The translations under genes were made by a program, and so were the position numbers. A stretch of DNA of 64,000 bases from contig DATBHX010000053.1 in NCBI GenBank assembly GCA_036557225.1, positions 49,416 to 113,415 on the forward strand, given 5' to 3'. Below, piece by piece: positions 50,795 to 59,930 of the stretch. Each line of letters opens with the position of its first letter. The first letter of the stretch is position 1. Under the pieces are notes generated by a model, which had not been told where the DNA came from, did no database searches, and saw only the letters and a list, made by a program, of their open reading frames with translations. This stretch comes from Angelobacter sp036557225. Lineage in GTDB: Bacteria > Acidobacteriota > Terriglobia > Terriglobales > Acidobacteriaceae.

Positions 50795-51210
50795 GGCCAG
50801 TTCAGTATAAAGAAGAGCTCAAAAGGCGGGCCGTCGGCAGGAAGCTAAATTTCGCTTTGCACATCTCCTGGTGCAAGGATTTTCACAGCTTGAACCGTCT
50901 AAGGCAGTGACGCGAAAAACGGATAACCAGCTTTTTCTCATGTAAGTTATTGATAAATAAAGGTATTAATTTAAAAATCAATGGTAATCCTGAAACAACA
51001 GGATTCTGATGGACAGCATCTTAAGTCAGAGTACAATTCTTAGGGTAAGCAACCTAGATCGCACCAACTTCAAGAAGTACGAATAGTGGTAAAAAAGAGA
51101 CGCTGTAAGTTTTGGAGAACATAAGGCGATTGCTATTTAGTCCTTCAAATCCATAGAATTACGGGAAGCGTATTTTGGGGAACCCAGATTCTGTATGTCA
51201 AGGAGTTTGC
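50795..51210. other. AT-richer gap upstream of rlpA, no gene
   Basis: No coding frame, clear promoter or terminator is convincing. The segment 50930-51050 is markedly AT-rich compared with its surroundings (for example ataaataaaggtattaattt); no repeat noted. Confidence 0.5.
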
Positions 51211-51699
51211 ATGAACCGAGCACTGTCCATTCTGGCGGCGGCCTTATTTTTGGCTGCCAACGTGGGGGCGGCTACAGTTCCAAACCACCAACAGCCCAGT
51301 ACCAAACCCAATGCCATCCCCATGGCAGCCAACGCAGCTAAGACCCAGAAACAAAGCAAAGCTGCTTCCAAGCCCTATCAGGTAGGCACTGCGTCCTGGT
51401 ATGGAAAACAGTTTCACGGCAAGACCACGGCCAGCGGTGAAGACTTCGATATGTTCGAATTCACGGCGGCGCACCGCACGCTGCCCTTGGGGACCTTCGT
51501 CAAGGTTACCAACCTCAAGAACGGCAAGTGGATCATTGTCCGGGTCAATGATCGCGGCCCCTACGTGGGCGACCGCATCATGGACCTTAGCTACAGCGCC
51601 GCCCGCATGCTCAACTTCCGTGATGGCGTGGAACGGGTTCGCCTTGATCTGATTCAGCCTGAACGCGTGGCCCTGAATCAACCCTATAGCGCACAATAA
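51211..51699 (+). CDS. rlpA: RlpA-like septal-ring lytic transglycosylase/lipoprotein
   Basis: 162 residues. Export signal (NRALSILAAALFLAANVGAA), a Gln/Lys-rich linker, then the double-psi beta-barrel RlpA domain: VGTASWYGKQFHGKTTASGE, AAHRTLPLGTFVKVTNLKNG, NDRGPYVGDRIMDLSYSAAR. RlpA cleaves peptide-stripped glycan strands at the division site. No SPOR domain or lipobox Cys is present, unlike E. coli RlpA. ATG 51211 follows caaggag; in-frame codons upstream are not family-like. Confidence 0.9.
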   Translation: MNRALSILAAALFLAANVGAATVPNHQQPSTKPNAIPMAANAAKTQKQSKAASKPYQVGTASWYGKQFHGKTTASGEDFDMFEFTAAHRTLPLGTFVKVTNLKNGKWIIVRVNDRGPYVGDRIMDLSYSAARMLNFRDGVERVRLDLIQPERVALNQPYSAQ

Positions 51700-51722
51700 G
51701 CGAAAGGAATATACTGGGAAGT

Positions 51723-52469
51723 ATGGCCACCCATCTTCCTGAGAGTCCAGCCATGCCCGCATCCTCAGGGATGCGGGAGCGGCTGATTATTGCCCTGGAC
51801 GTTTCCAGCGCCGCTGCTGCCCAGGCGCTTGTCCAGCGTATTGGCGATGCGGCCGGAATCTACAAAGTCGGGCTCCAGCTTTTCACTGCGGAAGGTCCAA
51901 GCTTTGTGCGCGACCTGGTGCATTCAGGAAAGCGCGTTTTTCTCGATTTGAAATTGCACGACATTCCGACTACGGTAAGCCACGCGGTTCAGAGCGCGGT
52001 GGAGCTCGGTGTGCATATGCTAACCGTCCACGCCAGTGGCGGATCGGCAATGTTGCGTGCCGCAACGGAAGCCGCAGGCGGCAAGCTGAATGTTCTAGCG
52101 GTAACCGTTCTGACCAGCCTTAGCGACGAAGACATGGATGAGATCGGCGTTGCGGGTCGGGTGAGCGATCAGGCGCTGCGGATGGCGGCTCTGGCGCAGA
52201 CGGTCGGATGCCAGGGCATCATCAGCTCGCCGCGAGAAGCTTTGTTGATCCGGAAGTCGCTGGGTGAAGGCTTTGCCATCGTGACGCCCGGAATCAGGCC
52301 TGCTGGAGCGGAGAGCAATGACCAGCAGCGAATCGCCACGCCTGCCATGGCGATCGAAAACGGCGCCAGCCATATCGTTGTCGGGCGCCCCATTACTCAT
52401 GCTGCGGATCCGGCTGTGGCGGCCCGGTCGATTATTTCTGAAATGGAGCAAGCAAGAATCAGCAGGTGA
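51723..52469 (+). CDS. pyrF: Orotidine-5'-phosphate decarboxylase
   Basis: 248 residues. LIIALDVSSAAAAQAL and the catalytic FLDLKLHDIPTTV motif (Lys-x-x-Asp) are conserved, together with the C-terminal phosphate-binding TPGIRPAG and VVGRPIT. Final step of UMP synthesis. ATG 51723 gives a 16-residue extension; an ATG at 51771 (MRERLIIALDV) is the more family-typical start. It begins 23 bases after rlpA and may be co-transcribed with it. Confidence 0.94.
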   Translation: MATHLPESPAMPASSGMRERLIIALDVSSAAAAQALVQRIGDAAGIYKVGLQLFTAEGPSFVRDLVHSGKRVFLDLKLHDIPTTVSHAVQSAVELGVHMLTVHASGGSAMLRAATEAAGGKLNVLAVTVLTSLSDEDMDEIGVAGRVSDQALRMAALAQTVGCQGIISSPREALLIRKSLGEGFAIVTPGIRPAGAESNDQQRIATPAMAIENGASHIVVGRPITHAADPAVAARSIISEMEQARISR

Positions 52470-52520
52470 CTTCGTTCCTGAGTAGAACTACAATCACTCC
52501 TCGGGGAACGAGGTGCTCTC

Positions 52521-53324
52521 ATGCGAGGCTTACTTTGCTTCTTACTGGTGGCAACGATCGCCACTGCAGCCCAAACTACCCCTGAACAATCTGCTGCCGC
52601 GCAGCCCGTGTCCGCGACTGCTCCTGCCACTGATCCAGCAGTCGCTCCTGCGCCTGCAAGCTCGCTCAAGCAAGTGACTGTGCCTGCCGGCACGGAAGTT
52701 CCGCTTATGCTCAAGAGCGCTATCGATACAAAAAACACTCGTGTCGGCGATGGCGTCTACTGCCAGACCACGTTTCCGGTGGTGGTGGACAACGTGATTG
52801 TTATCCCTGCCGGAACCTATGTGAAGGGCCAGGTTGTGAAGTCGCAGCGCGCCGGCCGGGTGAAGGGCCGCGCAGAGGTTCTCTTTCGTTTTGACACGTT
52901 GATCTTTCCTAACGGTTACACCATTGATATGCCGGGCACGATTCATCATGATTCGGGTTCCGGCACCTCCAGCGTGGACGATGAAGGTGTGATCAAAGCT
53001 GATCCGCAAAAAGGCAAAGATGCCAAGACCATTGGTGAAGGCGCGGGGATTGGTGCTGCCGGCGGCGGAATTATCACAGGAACCAGAACTGGAGCATTGA
53101 GCGGCGCGGGCATCGGCGGCCTGGCAGGCCTGGCTACTGTGCTGTTGACCCGAGGCCAGGACGTTCGCATTGAGCCGGGGACGTCTTTCAAGATGCTGTT
53201 GCAGCGGCCCCTGACAGTCGATGTTGTGCCGGTAGATTTGCACCGCCCAGTCACTGAAGTTGTGCCGCGGCCCACGAACGTTGTTCGATTGCCGGCACCG
53301 AGCGCTCCAGCAAACCCAAAATAA
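52521..53324 (+). CDS. Secreted hypothetical protein with Gly-rich segment (TrbI/VirB10-like beta domain resemblance)
   Basis: 267 residues. A signal sequence (RGLLCFLLVATIATAAQ) and an Ala/Pro/Gln-rich linker (about 20-50) precede a domain with VPAGTEVPLMLKSAIDTKN and VIVIPAGTYVKGQVVKSQRA, reminiscent of the TrbI/VirB10 C-terminal beta barrel, then a Gly-rich AGIGAAGGGIITGTRTGALS stretch (glycine-zipper-like) and RIEPGTSFKMLLQRPLTVD. No secretion-system genes are near, so it is not a VirB10; it is a common acidobacterial secreted family. Function unknown. Confidence 0.8.
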   Translation: MRGLLCFLLVATIATAAQTTPEQSAAAQPVSATAPATDPAVAPAPASSLKQVTVPAGTEVPLMLKSAIDTKNTRVGDGVYCQTTFPVVVDNVIVIPAGTYVKGQVVKSQRAGRVKGRAEVLFRFDTLIFPNGYTIDMPGTIHHDSGSGTSSVDDEGVIKADPQKGKDAKTIGEGAGIGAAGGGIITGTRTGALSGAGIGGLAGLATVLLTRGQDVRIEPGTSFKMLLQRPLTVDVVPVDLHRPVTEVVPRPTNVVRLPAPSAPANPK

Positions 53325-53356
53325 GCAAGAACAACTGTCGTTTGCGAGTTGCAAAG

Positions 53357-53398
53357 AGCTTTTCGTTGATGACGAAAAGCTTTTCCTTTTGTTTTTTA
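53357..53398 (+). terminator. Intrinsic terminator after the 52521 gene
   Basis: AGCTTTTCG (53357-53365)-ttgatga-CGAAAAGCT (53373-53381), then a T-rich tail to 53398. Terminates the secreted-protein transcript. Confidence 0.8.
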
Positions 53399-53727
53399 GT
53401 CTGTGCGGTGAACGCTCGTCCCACCCGTTAATCGCTAAAGCATTTTGGCCCAGGACTTTCGCAATCCATCTTCCAAATTTCAGTAGCTCACAATTAGAGG
53501 ACTTACAGAATTTGGAATTCCTGAAAGAGACTGCCGATCTAAGTGTTTCAATATCAATCTGTTGCTACCTATTAGGAATGGAACTTGGAGTGCACCACAT
53601 AATATAAGCTTGGCGCTCGACATCGATTGAAGACTATTAGGCTGAACAGCGATCAAACTTAGATTTCTATAGTTCAAGTAATCGTTCTCTGTGCATACCA
53701 TTGCCGTTTCCTTAGGAGGGAGATGAG
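53399..53727. other. Gap upstream of the second TonB receptor
   Basis: No coding frame is convincing. AT-rich (for example ttccaaatttcagtagctca) and without a clear operator or a strong -35/-10 pair that I can defend. A ribosome site aggaggg lies at about 53715-53721, directly upstream of the receptor start. Confidence 0.5.
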
Positions 53728-56700
53728 ATGTTAAGAAAGCGAGCCTTTTCCGCATGGCTGCTGACGCTGTTGCTATTGACCTTTGCAACAGCGGCATCTG
53801 CCCAAAACACCGCGAAAATATTGGGAACTGTAACCGATCAAAGTGGCGCTGCTGTCGTCGGAGCCAAGGTTATGGTCAAGAACGCAGACCTGGCGATTGA
53901 AAGAGCCACCCAGACCGACGCCAGCGGCTATTACGAAGTTGCTGCGTTACCACCGGGAAAATACAACATTCAGGTCCAGATGAATGGGTTTGAATCGCAG
54001 ATTGCAAACAACGTAGTTCTGGAAGTGAGCAGCAACTCGGCACAGAACTTTGGCTTGAAAGTAGCCAGCACAAGTGAAGTGGTGACAGTTGAAGCCACTG
54101 CGCCGGTCATTGAAGCCACCACCATGACCGTTGGACAGACGATTAATCAACGCACGGTACAGGAAATTCCGCTGAACGGCCGGCATTTCGTTGACCTGGC
54201 GCTTCTCATCCCGGGAACGGTTACACCGCCGCAAAACGGCTTCCTGACGGCCCCTCTTCGCGGCCAGGGATCGTTCGCTTTTAACAGCGCCGGCGCCCGT
54301 GAAGACGCCATCAACTTCATGATCAACGGCATCAACCTGAGTGACATGGTGCAAAACCAGGTTACCTTCCAGCCCACGATCAACACGATTTCTGAATTCA
54401 AGATTGATAACTCCACCTACAGCGCTGAATTTGGCCGTAACTCCGGCTCTATCGTGAACATCGCCACGCGCTCGGGGACCAATGAGTTCCACGGTGAAGT
54501 GTACGACTACCTGCGTAACAATTTCTTCGATGCGCGCAACGCCTTCAATCGCATTACCACCTCAACTGGCGCGCCGAACCCGATGTCCCCGTTCAAGCGC
54601 AATCAGTTCGGCGCCGACTTTGGCGGCCCCATCAAGAAAGGCAAAACCTACTTCTTCCTAAGCTATGAAGGTTTGCGTCATCGCCAGGGGCTCACCACCA
54701 GCAGCAACGTGCTGACGGCAGCACAGCGGGCTGCAGTGGTAACAGGCGGAAACCCGATTTCCAATGCGATTCTGGGTTTGATTCCGGTAGCCAACACCAC
54801 GATCGGCAGCAGCCCCGTACCCAACGGCTTCATCGGTTCAGCTACAGCGCCGGTGAACATCGACCAGGGAACGGCTGACATCAACCACACCTTCAACGAC
54901 AAAGACACGCTGCACGGCTACTACGTTTATCAGGCTGACTTCCGCGGTGAACCGACCCAGGGCGCAAACATCCCCGGATTCGGCGACACCCGTGAAGGAC
55001 ATCGCCAGGTGTTCACCTTGGGTGAGACGCACGTTTTCAACGCGAACACGGTAAACGAAGCCCGCATCGGTGCGAACAGAATTCACATTCTCTTCACGCC
55101 GCAAAACACCACCGATCCCGGCTCTCTGGGATTGGCGGCAACTCTCGGTCCCAATGAGCAGTTCATGCCGACCATCTCCGTCTCCGACATACCCGGTTTG
55201 ACCTTCGGCGACGAACGGGCCTTCCCGCAAGGCCGTGGTGATACTGCATTGGAAGCTGCTGACACCGTGAGCTATGTTCACGGCCATCACTCGCTCAAGT
55301 TAGGCGGCGAAATCCGTGATTTCCGCAACGACAACTTCAATGGCGATCCGGGATCGCTGACCTTCACATCAGCCACCCTGGCTGCGGGAACTGTGACTGG
55401 TGCAGCACGGACTGTGGGCAACGTTGCGAACCGCATCAACGTTGGTGCGCTGGACTTCTTCGGCATGGATAGCTGGAAGGTCACTTCAAAGCTGACCGCT
55501 GAACTGGGGCTTCGTTACTCCTGGAACATGACGCCGAGCGAGGCACTCAATCGCTATCGCGCCCTGGTTCCGGTTGTGGGCACAGCCACCAGCACCATTG
55601 TTCCTACCGACTCGCCTTACGCGCAAAACAACAAGAACTTTCAGCCTCGCGTCGGCTTTGCCTGGAATATCTTCCAGGACACAGTACTGCGCGGCGGTTA
55701 TGGTTTCCAGGTTGATCAGCCGATCACCGGTGTTGTAACCGGATTAACTTCGAACCCCAAACTGGCCCTGCCGATCAGCGTGGCTGCCAGCTCTCTTGCC
55801 GGGTTGACCACGGCGTTTAACGGCATTCCTGCCAGTGTTGCGCCGGTCTTCGTGAATCCGAACTTCAAGAATGCGAACGTCCAGTCCTGGAACCTGAACC
55901 TGGAACACCAGATTGGACGCAGCCTGGGTCTCATGGTTGGATATTTCGGCAGCAAGGGCACGCACCTGGAAATCGACCGGAATCTCAACCAGTTCGGCAT
56001 TCTCAACAACGCCGCGAGCCGGCCGTTCGTGAGCCTCTCTCTGGCCAGCCCGATCCTGGGTTCGGCAGATGGCGCGGTAACACCGGTAACCCTGGCCAAC
56101 AGCATCACCGAACGTGACAGCAGCGGCACCTCCAGATATGACGCGCTGTGGGTTACGGCCAACAAGAAGTTGTCGAGGGGCTTACAGTTCAATGCTTCCT
56201 ACACCTGGTCGCATTCGATTGATGAGAACTCGCGCAACAATCAGGGAATCGTTGTGCAGGACAGCAACGATATCTTTACCAGCGTCGGAAGCTCTGATTT
56301 CGATGCTCGTCACCGCTTTGTGGTCAATGCCATCTACGACCTGCCGTTCAAAGGCAACCGTTACTTTGTCAATGGCTGGGCGATTGCACCGATCTTCAGC
56401 GTGCAGAGCGGCAATCCGTTTAACATCGTTTCTTCCTCCAGCGCCATTACCGGCGTAGCCAACACGGTGCGGGCGGATTTGAGCGGAACACCTCAGGTTA
56501 CCGGCAACCCGCTAGCCAATTGGTTCGCGAATCCGGCAGTATTCGTCGCGCCACCGGTTGGCCAGTTGGGAATCGTCGGACGCAACGCCTTTGTTGGACC
56601 GGGATTCACCGATCTTGACCTGGCCCTCTTCAAGAACACGAAGGTCACTGAGCGGGTAAATGTTCAGCTGCGCGCTGACGCATTCGATCTGCTTAACCAT

Positions 56701-56823
56701 CCCAACTATGGACAGCCCAGCGGCACGATTGGTGCGGTAGGCGTGATCAGCTCCACGCGCTTCCCCACCGGCGATTCTGGGTCGTCACGGCAACTGCAAC
56801 TTGCTCTTAAGGTTCAGTTCTAG
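53728..56823 (+). CDS. TonB-dependent receptor with N-terminal carboxypeptidase-regulatory domain (second)
   Basis: 1031 residues. Signal peptide (SAWLLTLLLLTFATAASAQ), carboxypeptidase-regulatory domain (AKILGTVTDQSGAAVVGAKV), then plug and barrel (QEIPLNGRHFVDLALLIPGT, GSIVNIATRSGTNEFHGEVY) and a C-terminal aromatic strand (LQLALKVQF). It shares order and motifs with the receptor at 31228 but is clearly a different paralogue. No dedicated catabolic genes follow it. ATG 53728 lies after aggagggagatgag. Confidence 0.93.
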   Translation: MLRKRAFSAWLLTLLLLTFATAASAQNTAKILGTVTDQSGAAVVGAKVMVKNADLAIERATQTDASGYYEVAALPPGKYNIQVQMNGFESQIANNVVLEVSSNSAQNFGLKVASTSEVVTVEATAPVIEATTMTVGQTINQRTVQEIPLNGRHFVDLALLIPGTVTPPQNGFLTAPLRGQGSFAFNSAGAREDAINFMINGINLSDMVQNQVTFQPTINTISEFKIDNSTYSAEFGRNSGSIVNIATRSGTNEFHGEVYDYLRNNFFDARNAFNRITTSTGAPNPMSPFKRNQFGADFGGPIKKGKTYFFLSYEGLRHRQGLTTSSNVLTAAQRAAVVTGGNPISNAILGLIPVANTTIGSSPVPNGFIGSATAPVNIDQGTADINHTFNDKDTLHGYYVYQADFRGEPTQGANIPGFGDTREGHRQVFTLGETHVFNANTVNEARIGANRIHILFTPQNTTDPGSLGLAATLGPNEQFMPTISVSDIPGLTFGDERAFPQGRGDTALEAADTVSYVHGHHSLKLGGEIRDFRNDNFNGDPGSLTFTSATLAAGTVTGAARTVGNVANRINVGALDFFGMDSWKVTSKLTAELGLRYSWNMTPSEALNRYRALVPVVGTATSTIVPTDSPYAQNNKNFQPRVGFAWNIFQDTVLRGGYGFQVDQPITGVVTGLTSNPKLALPISVAASSLAGLTTAFNGIPASVAPVFVNPNFKNANVQSWNLNLEHQIGRSLGLMVGYFGSKGTHLEIDRNLNQFGILNNAASRPFVSLSLASPILGSADGAVTPVTLANSITERDSSGTSRYDALWVTANKKLSRGLQFNASYTWSHSIDENSRNNQGIVVQDSNDIFTSVGSSDFDARHRFVVNAIYDLPFKGNRYFVNGWAIAPIFSVQSGNPFNIVSSSSAITGVANTVRADLSGTPQVTGNPLANWFANPAVFVAPPVGQLGIVGRNAFVGPGFTDLDLALFKNTKVTERVNVQLRADAFDLLNHPNYGQPSGTIGAVGVISSTRFPTGDSGSSRQLQLALKVQF

Positions 56824-56845
56824 TCGTTGGGTCGTAAGAAATCAG

Positions 56846-56876
56846 CCGCACCGGCTTCGGCCGGTGCGGTTTTTTT
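56846..56876 (+). terminator. Intrinsic terminator of the second TonB receptor
   Basis: CCGCACCGGC (56846-56855)-ttcg-GCCGGTGCGG (56860-56869) followed by seven T. Confidence 0.92.
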
Positions 56877-57047
56877 GTTGCCGGCGGCTTGCAAGAAATA
56901 TCTCAGCATCACAACTGAGCTTCCATCAATGCCGAAGCCAGCCTACCGTAGATAGCCATAATCAGATAGAACTAAAGTTCGAACTGCATACTACGCGATT
57001 TGCTTCAACAAATATGGTAGATTTGGCGAGTATCTTGAAGAGAGCCT

Positions 57048-57371
57048 GTGTCGATAGGTCTGCTTTTATTCAGCGCTTTATTTGTTCCAGCAGTTCTGAG
57101 TATGACGGTAGCTCAGCTTTGTTACGAGATTATTCTCCACGACCTGCGGCATCGCCTCCCTGAGGGATTAGGCGTCAAATATCCGCGGCTTAGCTGGAAC
57201 TATTACAAGATGATTCACCTGCATAAACAGTACTACCCGGGGAGCCGTGTTCCGGTGGTGCTCAAGTTTTTCACGTTTCTCGGGTTTGCGTTCATGGCCA
57301 GCCTCGGTCTTGTGGGACTGATCATAGCGTTTTCCAAACCTGTGGGTCACATCGATGTAATGATGATGTAA
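57048..57371 (+). CDS. Small membrane protein (107 residues)
   Basis: Start GTG at 57048; two hydrophobic segments (LLLFSALFVPAVLSMTVAQL and FFTFLGFAFMASLGLVGLII) flank a charged loop (RHRLPEGLGVKYPRLSWNYY). No family recognised. It stops just before the groEL terminator and faces it. Codon use looks genuine, but the non-ATG start lowers confidence. Confidence 0.6.
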   Translation: MSIGLLLFSALFVPAVLSMTVAQLCYEIILHDLRHRLPEGLGVKYPRLSWNYYKMIHLHKQYYPGSRVPVVLKFFTFLGFAFMASLGLVGLIIAFSKPVGHIDVMMM

Positions 57372-57391
57372 CCGCCGATAACGCATTTGGC

Positions 57392-57420
57392 GCAAAAAAA
57401 GCCCCCGCACTTCTGCGGGG
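57392..57420 (-). terminator. Intrinsic terminator of the groESL operon (minus strand)
   Basis: Read on the minus strand, GCCCCCGCA-gaag-TGCGGGGGC (57420-57399) is followed by seven T (57398-57392). It lies 33 bases after the groEL stop. Confidence 0.9.
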
Positions 57421-57453
57421 GCTGCTTGTTTGGAGCGTACAGCTTACGTCAAA

Positions 57454-59115
<1,662 letters not shown>

Positions 59116-59188
59116 TGCTTCTGTCTCCTATCAAAATTCTTCCCGCTTCTGCGGTGTGGATATTCCTGAGGTTTTGTTTTTGGCTGGT

Positions 59189-59254
59189 AAGCAATTAGCA
59201 GCTGGCAATTGGCAAATTCGAGGCTAATTGCTATTCACTAATTGCTAATTGCTT
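59189..59254. repeat. AGCAATTAGC/GCAATTGGC periodic repeat in the groES-groEL spacer
   Basis: aagcaattagcagctggcaa, attggcaaattcgaggctaa and ttgctattcactaattgcta (then attgctt) repeat about every 7-12 bases. It begins 3 bases after the groES stop codon and runs through the middle of the operon, where an RNA hairpin could affect the groEL:groES ratio. Related to the repeats at 4472 and 22634. Confidence 0.75.
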
Positions 59255-59256
59255 TT

Positions 59257-59598
59257 CTACCGCTTTGCCGCGCCGGCTTTCTCAGGCTTCTCATAGCCCT
59301 TGGCTGCGCCGGTGATGATGCCGAGGATCTCGTCTTCCTTCATGATCAGCAGCTCTTCGCCGTCGATCTTGATTTCTGATCCGGAATACTTGCCGAAAAG
59401 CACCCGATCGCCTTCTTTTACGGCCAGGGGAACGAGCTGGCCTTTGTCATACCGGCCGGTTCCAACTGCCACGATGATGCCTTCCTGGGGTTTCTCTTTG
59501 GCCGTATCGGGGATGATGATGCCGCCACGGATAGTTTCTGTCTCCTGGTGCCGGCGAACGACAACACGGTCGTGTAACGGGGTCAACTTCTGTGCCAT
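59257..59598 (-). CDS. groS: Co-chaperonin GroES (10 kDa)
   Basis: 113 residues with the GroES fold: LTPLHDRVVVRRHQETETIR, GGIIIPDTAKEKPQEGIIVA, DRVLFGKYSGSEIKIDGEEL and MKEDEILGIITG. A C-terminal extension of about 14 residues (AAKGYEKPEKAGAAKR) is beyond the usual end. ATG 59598 follows aaaggagcagtcgc. Controlled by the CIRCE site and the consensus promoter upstream. Confidence 0.97.
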   Translation of the reverse strand: MAQKLTPLHDRVVVRRHQETETIRGGIIIPDTAKEKPQEGIIVAVGTGRYDKGQLVPLAVKEGDRVLFGKYSGSEIKIDGEELLIMKEDEILGIITGAAKGYEKPEKAGAAKR

Positions 59599-59679
59599 GC
59601 GACTGCTCCTTTCAAAAGCTTGTCTAGAAATGTGGGATTTTACTAAGGCTGTCTTTCGAGGTTGAGAGGAATGTAGCTG

Positions 59680-59706
59680 CTAGCACTCATTCCTATCGAG
59701 TGCTAA
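59680..59706 (-). promoter_or_regulatory. CIRCE operator (HrcA site)
   Basis: CTAGCACTC (59680-59688), a 9-base spacer and GAGTGCTAA (59698-59706) match TTAGCACTC-N9-GAGTGCTAA with one mismatch. It overlaps the -10 edge of the groES promoter, as expected for HrcA repression. Confidence 0.95.
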
Positions 59707-59734
59707 TTATAGGTAGAATAACTGATACTGTCAA
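59706..59734 (-). promoter_or_regulatory. Perfect sigma70-type promoter of groESL
   Basis: Minus-strand TTGACA (59734-59729), a 17-base spacer and TATAAT (59711-59706); both hexamers match consensus exactly. The -10 box joins the CIRCE site. Confidence 0.93.
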
Positions 59735-59888
59735 GACAGAATATGAGTGTACCGCGCTCATATCGGCAGCTGAAGGATTGGCAGAACAATCGTAAGGGAC
59801 TGTAAATAAACTTGTTAACTGCTTTCAGAAGGACGGTTAATTTTTTGATAATTTGCAGAAAATCGGAACGGATCTGGCGCAAGAACAA

Positions 59889-59910
59889 GCCCCGACTAGA
59901 TAGTCGGGGC
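59889..59910 (-). terminator. Hairpin terminator after aceE (minus strand)
   Basis: GCCCCGACTA (59889-59898) and TAGTCGGGGC (59901-59910) form a 10-base-pair hairpin with a 2-base centre, then TTGTTCTT on the minus strand. It lies 20 bases after the aceE stop. Confidence 0.8.
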
Positions 59911-59930
59911 CTTGGGAACAAGGATCTTGC

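Noticed and set aside
52521..53324. VirB10/TrbI component of a conjugation system
   Set aside because: Only a short beta-domain resemblance, and no secretion or conjugation genes are near.
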